Source: Planctomycetaceae bacterium UBA4732
GTDB taxonomy: Bacteria > Planctomycetota > Planctomycetia > Gemmatales > Gemmataceae
Assembly: GCA_002404095.1 (NCBI GenBank)
Contig: DHJA01000021.1
Coordinates: forward strand, 1 to 11,349
Direction: 5' to 3'
Length of the DNA stretch: 11,349 nucleotides
The translations under genes and the position numbers were made by a program. The notes below the pieces were generated by a model. That model had not been told where the DNA came from, made no database searches, and worked only from the letters and a program-made list of their open reading frames with translations. Below, piece after piece: positions 6,371 through 11,349 of the stretch. Position 1 is the first letter of the stretch, and every line of letters starts with the position of its first letter.

Positions 6371-7485
6371 CCGACGCGCAAGGTTCCCCCAAGCATCCCA
6401 GCACCATCACGCAGGAGGGCGAGCCTGACGCGGAGAAGGCAATGCTCAAGCCGTTGGCGGCATTGTCAAAACTGGTCTTGGAACCGTTGGCCGAACACAT
6501 CGACGGCAAAAAACGCTGGTACATCAGCCCCGACGCCTCGCTGTGGCTGGTCCCCTGGGCGGCGCTGCCTTTGAAGGACGGCCGCTATGCCGTCGAAGCG
6601 CACACCATCAGCTATCTCGTCAGCGGCCGCGACCTGGCGGCGGTCCCATCGCAGGCCAAGCCGAGCCGGCCGCGCATGATGGCCGACCCCGACTATAACT
6701 TGGGCGTGGCCGAGGCTCGGAGTGTTACGAAAGAACTGGTTGGCAAGGCGGCGGCGCCGGACCCGTCGCTACGCAGCTTGTCCCCCTCCCTTGGCCGCTT
6801 GAGGGCTAAGCGTCTTGACGGCACGGCCGCGGAAGCGCAGGCCGTCAAGCCGGCGTTGGAGAAGTACGCCGGCGAGGAGGCTTGGCTCTACCAGCAGGAC
6901 AAGGCTCTGGAGGGCGTCTTCAAGTCCTTCCGTGGCCCGCGTGTGCTGATACTCAGCACTCACGGCTTCTTTCTTGAAGACCAAGTGGTCGCTCCCTCCG
7001 ACAAGCTCGGCTCGGACGAGAAGCGTCCGGCCCTGGACAAGGAAGGCAAGCCGCTGGAGAATCCGTTGCTGCGTTGCGGCCTCTTGTTGGCCGGCTGCAA
7101 CAACCGCGACCAAGCCAAGGAAGGCGACGAGGACGGCGTACTAACGGGTCTGGAAGTGGCGGGCACCGACCTACGCGGCACCGAGTTGGTGGTGCTGTCG
7201 GCGTGCGAGACCGGCCTGGGCGAAGTGCATAACGGCGAAGGCGTGGCCGGCCTGCGTCAAGCATTCCAACTGGCGGGAGCGCGGGCGGTGGCGGCGACGT
7301 TGTGGCAGATCCCCGACCGCGAGTCAGCCAAGCTCATGGGCGACTTCTTCGCCAATTTAGGGGACGGCAAAGGTAAGGCGGAAGCGTTGCGCGAAGCGCA
7401 GTTGGCGATGATCCGGTCGCGGCGTGAGAAGAACGCCGCCGCCCATCCGTTCTTCTGGGCCGCCTTCACCCTCACCGGACAGTGA
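6133..7485 (+). CDS. CHAT half of a frameshifted TPR-CHAT protein
   Basis: This frame carries the C-terminal caspase-like CHAT peptidase domain (clan CD, related to separase and caspases). The ATG at 6133 is only the first in the open frame. Codons up to 6240 are an out-of-frame shadow of the TPR frame, and meaningful sequence starts at QDKHWLGY, encoded from 6241. I see no convincing ribosome binding site, so independent translation is doubtful. Family features are WYISPDASLWLVPWAALPL (a conserved CHAT core), the histidine of STHGFF (codon 6961-6963) and the cysteine of SACETGLGE (codon 7204-7206). These are the expected catalytic pair, followed by GVAGLRQAFQLAGARAVAATLW and a C-terminal PFFWAAFTLTG. 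Both catalytic residues are intact, so the domain has not visibly decayed. With one 11-bp copy removed it continues the TPR half into an 868-residue protein with His695 and Cys776. The stop codon lies 77 bp from the stop of the convergent kinase gene. Targets are unknown. Confidence 0.7.
   Translation: MGGTGRDPQGSACRRRPHRNQQVSSGQLRGKGPGQAQDKHWLGYRYAAWVITAAGDVHIVDLGPADVIEDAVKEVRQALTDAQGSPKHPSTITQEGEPDAEKAMLKPLAALSKLVLEPLAEHIDGKKRWYISPDASLWLVPWAALPLKDGRYAVEAHTISYLVSGRDLAAVPSQAKPSRPRMMADPDYNLGVAEARSVTKELVGKAAAPDPSLRSLSPSLGRLRAKRLDGTAAEAQAVKPALEKYAGEEAWLYQQDKALEGVFKSFRGPRVLILSTHGFFLEDQVVAPSDKLGSDEKRPALDKEGKPLENPLLRCGLLLAGCNNRDQAKEGDEDGVLTGLEVAGTDLRGTELVVLSACETGLGEVHNGEGVAGLRQAFQLAGARAVAATLWQIPDRESAKLMGDFFANLGDGKGKAEALREAQLAMIRSRREKNAAAHPFFWAAFTLTGQ
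6230..6251 (+). repeat. Perfect 11-bp tandem duplication causing the frameshift
   Basis: CAGGACAAGCA occurs at 6230-6240 and immediately again at 6241-6251. Read from the first copy the protein runs GQDKHRTSIGW and then degenerates. Read from the second copy it runs QDKHWLGYRYAAW, normal CHAT-type sequence. Deleting one copy joins the two frames without any other change and gives a 2,607-bp gene from 4868 to 7485. The event is therefore a recent replication slip, a reversible on/off switch or an assembly/sequencing error. Confidence 0.9.
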
Positions 7486-7486
7486 G

Positions 7487-7570
7487 CGAAGTGACAGTAA
7501 TCCTCGGGCGGGAGAGGAGCCTTCGCTCCTCTCCCCCCCTTCACCGATTCCGCCGGGGGCCGTCACTTCG
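7487..7570. terminator. Convergent-gene hairpin, likely bidirectional terminator
   Basis: An 11-bp perfect stem, GGGAGAGGAGC (7510-7520) with GCTCCTCTCCC (7525-7535), closes on a CTTC loop between the stops of the convergent CHAT and kinase genes. It has no T-run on either strand. A 9-bp inverted repeat, CGAAGTGAC (7487-7495) and GTCACTTCG (7562-7570), encloses it and overlaps the kinase stop codon. Position and stem strength favour transcription termination for both genes. Confidence 0.5.
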
Positions 7571-9851
7571 ATCCGTCCCAGATCCGCACCGTGTGGTCAA
7601 GGCTTCCGGAAACCAGGTAGCGCCCGCCGCCCGCGAAGACTACCCCCATCACCGCCAACCGGTGGCCTCGGAGGCTGAGCAACTCCAATCCAGTGGCCGT
7701 GTCCCATAGCTTGATCTCGTGGTCCCAACTTCCTGTCGCCAGCCGCCGGCCGTCCGGGCTGAAGGCGACCGCCACGGGCCGCCCCGCGTGTCCGCGCAGC
7801 CGATGTTCCACCTGGCCCGTCTGCGCCGACCAGATCAGGATTTCGCCCTCGTCCGGCTCGTCCGCGTGAACGCGACCCCCGGCCGAGGCCACTGTCCGTC
7901 CGTCCGGGCTGAATGCCAGGGCCGCGACCGGCAGACCGTGACCCCGGAAGACCAAACGCTCCTCTCCGCTACCACTGTCCCAAAGGCGCACGGTCTGGTC
8001 ATGGCTCGCGGTGGCCAGGACGGCGCCGTCCTGGCGATAGGCCAACCCGGACACGCGGCTCGTGTGACCAGTCAGAGTGTGGACCTTCTCCCCGGTATCG
8101 ACGCGCCAGACGCCGACCTCTCCCGGCCCGTCGCCGCCGAAGGCTGCGACCGCGACCTCCAGGCCTGATGGATGAAAGGCGACGCACGACAACGGGCCAG
8201 AACCCGCCGCGAATTCCGTCCGCTTTTCGCCGGTACGCGCGTCCCAGATGATCAACCGGCCGTCCTCTCCCGCCGAGGCGAGGCTGTCGCCGTCGGGGCT
8301 GAAGGCCACCCAGTTCACGCTGCCCCGGTGTTCGGACAGCACCTGCATTGCCTCTCCGGTGGCCGCTTCCCACAAGCGCACGGAGCCGTCGCCGCTGGCC
8401 GACGCGATGCGCGTCCCGTCGCGGCTGACCGCGACGCAACTGACGCCCCGCGTGTGGCCCTCCAGCACACGCTCTTCCGTGCCATCGACCCGCCGTCGAA
8501 GGTAGTTCCACTCCCATGCGCGCAATTCCTCCGAACAGAGGTTGAGCTGCTCGGAAGCCCAGGCCGGCTTGCCAGCCGATAGTTCGCGGTCCGCCAAGGC
8601 GACGCGATTGAGGTACAGCTGTCCCTCGACCTCCCGCCGCTGCTCCGCCTCCGCGACCACGCGCCGCGCTTCCGTCGCCCGCCCGGCCTCCGCTTCCCGC
8701 CAGGCGTAGATTACCCAGCCGAGCAAGGAGGCGACCAGCAATAAGGCGGTCCCCGTCAGGCCTGCGGCGGCCGGCTCCCGCCTTACCCACCGGGCCAGGC
8801 GCTCCCCCGTGCCGACAGGCCGCGCGAGGACCGGCCGGCCGGCGAGGAAGCGCCCCAAATCTTCCGCCAGCGCCTGGGCCGTGGGGTACCGTCGGTTCGG
8901 CGCCTTATGCAGACATTTGAGACAGACATTCTCCAAATCGCGCGGCGTCTGCGGTTGCAAGCGCCGCGGCGGCGCCGGCTCTTCGCGCACCACCTGCTGG
9001 ATCGTCATCGCGGCCGTGGCCGCCTTGAACGGCGGTCGGCCCGTCAACAGGTCGTAAAGCACGGCCCCCAGCGCATAAATGTCAGTGGCCGGGCCGATCT
9101 GACGGGTGAGTCCCAGAGCCTGCTCCGGGGCCATGTAACAAGGCGTCCCCATCACCGCCCCGGTCGATGTCAGATCGGATTTCGTCTGATGGGCCAAGCC
9201 GAAATCGACGATCTTGGGCGTTCCGTCGGCGGCCAGCAATACGTTGGCGGGCTTCAAATCGCGGTGTATCACGCCCTTTTCGTGGGCGGCGTGGACGCCC
9301 CGGGCCAGCGCTTCCGTCAGCCGAGCGGCCTCGCGCGGCTCCAGCGGCGTGCCGGCTAGCTTGGCCGCCAAGCTGCCGCCCTCCAGGTATTCCAGGGCCA
9401 GGAAGGGAAGGCCGTTCTCTTCGCCGAGGTCGTAAATCTGGACGATGTTGGGGTGCTGCAGTCGAGCGACGACCTCCGCCTCGCTCCGGAAGCGCGACAG
9501 CTCGGTAGCGCCAGCGTAGCCGCCCGACAAAATCATCTTCAGAGCGACAACGCGGTTGAGCTTGAGGTGCCGGGCCTTGTAGACGACGCCCATACCGCCA
9601 CGGCCCAACTCTCCCAGAATCTGGTATCCGGGGACCATCGGCAGGGCGAGCGACGCGCCGGAGCGAGCGCGGGAGGACTCGTTCATTTCGATGCTGGCGG
9701 CCTTGGTCGCCTCGGGGTCCTCGTCCTCCCCTCCCGCGCCCACGCCGAGAAACCTTTCCATTGACGCGGTCGCGTCCCCGTCCGTGCGCAGGTCCGGTTG
9801 AACCTGTGTAGGCGGGATTGTTTCCCCGGCGGGGTCCGTAATGTCCGTCAT
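7563..9851 (-). CDS. Membrane Ser/Thr protein kinase with WD40 propeller
   Basis: This 762-residue Hanks-type (PknB-like) kinase phosphorylates Ser/Thr residues of unknown targets. An acidic, low-complexity N-terminus (1-72) precedes a complete kinase domain (about 76-336): glycine loop GRGGMGVV (83-90), lysine K105 in VALK, probable helix-C E124, catalytic loop HRDLKPAN (196-203, D198), DFG (216-218) and APE (241-243). A basic stretch (351-358) leads to one membrane segment, about 364-383. A helical stalk (385-450) follows, then seven WD40 blades (about 462-762) with recurring GH, FSPDG and LWD motifs. The expected topology has the kinase inside and the propeller outside, as a sensor or docking platform. 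Start choice: GGAG at 9861-9864, 9 nt before the ATG. The sigma factor stop lies 25 bp upstream, so the two are almost certainly co-transcribed. All catalytic residues are present and no truncation is seen. Confidence 0.92.
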   Translation of the reverse strand: MTDITDPAGETIPPTQVQPDLRTDGDATASMERFLGVGAGGEDEDPEATKAASIEMNESSRARSGASLALPMVPGYQILGELGRGGMGVVYKARHLKLNRVVALKMILSGGYAGATELSRFRSEAEVVARLQHPNIVQIYDLGEENGLPFLALEYLEGGSLAAKLAGTPLEPREAARLTEALARGVHAAHEKGVIHRDLKPANVLLAADGTPKIVDFGLAHQTKSDLTSTGAVMGTPCYMAPEQALGLTRQIGPATDIYALGAVLYDLLTGRPPFKAATAAMTIQQVVREEPAPPRRLQPQTPRDLENVCLKCLHKAPNRRYPTAQALAEDLGRFLAGRPVLARPVGTGERLARWVRREPAAAGLTGTALLLVASLLGWVIYAWREAEAGRATEARRVVAEAEQRREVEGQLYLNRVALADRELSAGKPAWASEQLNLCSEELRAWEWNYLRRRVDGTEERVLEGHTRGVSCVAVSRDGTRIASASGDGSVRLWEAATGEAMQVLSEHRGSVNWVAFSPDGDSLASAGEDGRLIIWDARTGEKRTEFAAGSGPLSCVAFHPSGLEVAVAAFGGDGPGEVGVWRVDTGEKVHTLTGHTSRVSGLAYRQDGAVLATASHDQTVRLWDSGSGEERLVFRGHGLPVAALAFSPDGRTVASAGGRVHADEPDEGEILIWSAQTGQVEHRLRGHAGRPVAVAFSPDGRRLATGSWDHEIKLWDTATGLELLSLRGHRLAVMGVVFAGGGRYLVSGSLDHTVRIWDGSK

Positions 9852-9876
9852 AGTCCTATGCTCCGCGTCCGCGTCA

Positions 9877-10491
9877 TCAGGAGTGCCTTTCGCTGTTCAG
9901 CCGTTGGTGCAACGTCCCCATCGCGGATTGCCAGCGGCGCTGGACGGTGCGCACCGTGACCTGGAAGAGGTCGGCGACCTCCGCCTGCTTCCAGCCGTGG
10001 TAGAAGATCAGGCCGACGACTTCCCGCTCCTCCACCGGCAGAGCGGCCACCCCCTCATGAAACGCCGCCCAGCGCTCCAGGTCGTCCGGGTCCGTCCGCG
10101 CGTCCGGCGGATCGACGACGGGAGCGCGACCGTCGCGAGCGGCCGCTTGACTGGAATGATTGGCGCCGACGCCCATAGGTCCGTGGAAGTGCCGGGCAAG
10201 GTCCAACAATTCGCGGCGCATCTGTTCGGCCGCCAAGCCGAAGAAGCCGCGCACCGAGTCGGGGCGCACGTCGCGCAGCGACCGCAACAGACGAAGCTGG
10301 GCGTTCTGCAGCACGTCCCCCGTTTCGGCCCAGCGGCGGACGGTGGGATAGCTTTTTAGCATCTTGCGGGCCAGTCGTTCCAGGCGGCCGCCGACGCCGC
10401 GCAGCAACTCGTCGCGGGCGGCGAGGTCGCCGGCGCGAACGCGGTCCACCCAGGCGTGTAGTTGCGTGGTGTGGAGGGATGAATCGGCCAT
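9877..10491 (-). CDS. ECF-family RNA polymerase sigma factor
   Basis: This is a 204-residue sigma factor with only regions 2 and 4, as in the ECF class. Region 2 spans about 24-100 (GDVLQNAQLRLLRSL at 58-72 for core and -10 contacts; FFGLAAEQMRRELLDLAR at 83-100). A linker of about 35 residues follows. Region 4 spans about 138-195, with the helix-turn-helix at GWKQAEVADLFQVTVRTVQR (166-185), which should recognise the -35 box. The frame stays open upstream to 10863, but that extension runs through the inverted-repeat element and is low-complexity Pro/Arg/Gly sequence, so I chose the ATG at 10491. GGA lies 10 nt upstream of it; a TTG two codons earlier is possible. No anti-sigma gene is present. 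The kinase gene starts 25 bp downstream, matching planctomycete ECF groups linked to Ser/Thr kinases (ECF43 and ECF59-62 are described examples). Control by phosphorylation is therefore likely but not shown. Confidence 0.88.
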   Translation of the reverse strand: MADSSLHTTQLHAWVDRVRAGDLAARDELLRGVGGRLERLARKMLKSYPTVRRWAETGDVLQNAQLRLLRSLRDVRPDSVRGFFGLAAEQMRRELLDLARHFHGPMGVGANHSSQAAARDGRAPVVDPPDARTDPDDLERWAAFHEGVAALPVEEREVVGLIFYHGWKQAEVADLFQVTVRTVQRRWQSAMGTLHQRLNSERHS

Positions 10492-10560
10492 ATACAAGGT
10501 CCGTAATGCGCATGAACGGCGCCGTGCGGGACAATCGAAGACCCGTTGAGGATGGAAGGA

Positions 10561-10589
10561 AGTATACCGGCAGGCGCGGCGCCACGCAA
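10561..10589 (-). promoter_or_regulatory. Candidate promoter of the sigma-kinase operon
   Basis: On the minus strand, TTGCGT (10589-10584; 3 of 6 to the -35 consensus) is followed after 17 bp by TATACT (10566-10561; 5 of 6 to the -10). Transcription would start near 10554, about 63 nt before the sigma factor ATG. The weak -35 fits either a regulated housekeeping promoter or a different sigma specificity. It may equally be autoregulated by the ECF factor itself; that motif is unknown. Confidence 0.4.
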
Positions 10590-10638
10590 ACTTTTCCCGC
10601 AGCCATTGTCGCATCGGGGTACCCATGTCGATTGTGGG

Positions 10639-10767
10639 GTAGGGGCGGGGTCTCCCCGCCCTTGGCGTCACAGGGCGGGGAGACCGTTCAGTCTTTGGCT
10701 GATCGGCTTTCCGCCGAGTGGGTCTCCCCGCCCTTGGCGTCACAGGGCGGGGAGACCCCGCCCCTAC
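10639..10767. repeat. 129-bp composite inverted-repeat element, MITE-like
   Basis: Two identical 37-bp blocks lie at 10649-10685 and 10721-10757. Each is itself a hairpin: GGTCTCCCCGCCC pairs with GGGCGGGGAGACC over 13 bp around an 11-nt loop, TTGGCGTCACA. The outer ends, GTAGGGGCGG (10639-10648) and CCGCCCCTAC (10758-10767), are perfect inverted repeats of each other, so the whole 129 bp is one large inverted structure around a 35-bp centre (10686-10720). No transposase and no obvious target-site duplication are visible. It belongs to the same palindrome family as the array at 3229-3376 (shared CCCCTAC end and GGGGCGRGG arms). Confidence 0.85.
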
Positions 10768-10951
10768 GGCACCCCCCTCCAAAATCGGGACGGGACGCCC
10801 ACGGCCGCTGTTGTCTTCGGGCGGCGATTCACGCTTACCTGGTGGAGGCAATGAGAACGGCAACCGACCCGTTTCTCAGCCGGCTCCGCATACGGACCCT
10901 TGGTGGGGTTTGTCTGAACCGGCGGCCTCTCAACACGAAAGGAAACGACAC

Positions 10952-11248
10952 ATGCGTACTCTTTGGATCAAACGGTGGGCGGCGGCGCTGGCAACAACCG
11001 TGGCAATCTGTGGTGGAACGGCAACGGCGTCCGAGCCGTACTGCCCGCCGACCTACGTCGTCAAACGGGTGGTCTGTTACGAGACGGCGACCGTCTACGA
11101 AACGCACCGCGAGGCGTATCAGGCTTGCGTCACTCAGTACGATTCCTGCGGCGATCCGTACCACGTCTACAAGACGTGCTACCACGACGTGCGGACGCCG
11201 GTGCAGAAGCAGATCGCCGTCGTTCATTACGAAGCGGTCCCGAAATAA
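10952..11248 (+). CDS. Small secreted Cys/Tyr-rich protein of unknown function
   Basis: This 98-residue protein has a signal peptide (R2, K7, R8, then AAALATTVAICGGTATA; cleavage near residue 26-27). The mature part of about 72 residues has five cysteines (C31, C42, C59, C66, C76) and about ten tyrosines, in repeated short patterns such as YCPPTYVVKRVVCYET and YDSCGDPYHVYKTCYHDV. Disulfide bonding in the envelope is likely; an odd cysteine count leaves one for dimerisation or metal binding. I know similar small proteins only as planctomycete hypotheticals. The frame is open far upstream, but AAAGGA at 10938-10943, 8 nt before this ATG, and the signal peptide directly after it fix the start. 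A strong terminator follows, so it is probably a single-gene transcript. Confidence 0.75.
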   Translation: MRTLWIKRWAAALATTVAICGGTATASEPYCPPTYVVKRVVCYETATVYETHREAYQACVTQYDSCGDPYHVYKTCYHDVRTPVQKQIAVVHYEAVPK

Positions 11249-11262
11249 TTGGCGAAGGCAGG

Positions 11263-11310
11263 ACCGAAGCGGGTAGGATCAAGCGTCACCAGACCCGCTT
11301 CGGTTTGTTG
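11263..11310 (+). terminator. Intrinsic terminator after the Cys/Tyr-rich gene
   Basis: ACCGAAGCGGGT (11263-11274) pairs perfectly over 12 bp with ACCCGCTTCGGT (11293-11304), followed by the T-rich tail TTGTTG. It starts 14 nt after the stop codon at 11246-11248. The 18-nt loop is longer than usual, but stem, tail and position all fit Rho-independent termination. Confidence 0.7.
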
Positions 11311-11349
11311 CAGAGGGCGGCTAGGTGACCGTTTCGTAAGTCCCCTGCC

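Larger units (their letters stand above)
10492..10951. other. Divergent intergenic region
   Basis: This 460-bp space lies between the leftward sigma factor and the rightward small secreted protein. It holds a candidate promoter for the sigma-kinase operon (10561-10589) and the inverted-repeat element (10639-10767). Between 10768 and 10937 I see nothing I can support; no clear promoter for the rightward gene is visible. Confidence 0.5.

Noticed and set aside
7999..8790. 263-codon minus-strand frame inside the kinase gene
   Set aside because: It is a shifted-frame shadow of the WD40 region with arginine/glycine-rich sequence; the kinase frame is complete.
10492..10863. 124-residue N-terminal extension of the sigma factor
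   Set aside because: It translates the inverted-repeat element into repeated Pro/Arg/Gly sequence and lies beyond the usual ECF length; the ATG at 10491 fits the family.
10479..11276. 265-codon plus-strand frame covering the small secreted gene
   Set aside because: It runs through the repeat element and reads the Cys/Tyr-rich gene in another frame; the 10952 start with signal peptide and ribosome binding site is far better.

Overview
This window looks like a chromosomal segment of a high-GC planctomycete, most likely of the Gemmata/Gemmatales type. That placement is inferred from gene content, not from a marker gene. The evidence is a secreted multi-heme protein with two planctomycete-type cytochrome c domains, a Ser/Thr kinase joined through one membrane segment to a seven-bladed WD40 propeller, an ECF sigma factor directly upstream of that kinase, a TPR-CHAT protein, and GC-rich palindromic repeats in the intergenic spaces.

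Layout. Positions 1-656 hold no gene I can support. They contain a candidate sigma70-like promoter (449-477) and a hairpin with a short T-run (605-625) just before the first gene. Three plus-strand genes follow: a secreted cytochrome c/DUF4384-like protein (657-3209), a secreted protein with a CsgG/FlgO-like N-terminus (3433-4767), and a TPR-CHAT protease-like protein (4868-7485). The third gene is split into two reading frames by a perfect 11-bp tandem duplication at 6230-6251; removing one copy restores an 868-residue protein. The first two genes are separated by an array of GC-rich palindromes with an exact 30-bp period. A convergent space with a strong hairpin (7486-7562) separates this cluster from a minus-strand operon reading leftward: ECF sigma factor (10491 to 9877), then membrane kinase-WD40 (9851 to 7563). 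Upstream of the sigma factor are a candidate promoter and a 129-bp composite inverted-repeat element (10639-10767) related to the array near 3300. The window ends with a small cysteine- and tyrosine-rich secreted protein (10952-11248) and a convincing terminator.

How the parts may work together. The plus-strand cluster puts a heme protein, an envelope protein and a caspase-like (CHAT) protein side by side, all with export signals. The minus-strand pair is a typical planctomycete kinase/sigma signalling unit. A link between the two, for example a redox- or stress-responsive envelope system, is only a hypothesis from proximity. The most solid unusual observations are the 11-bp duplication that breaks the CHAT gene and the palindromic repeat family with compensating base changes.
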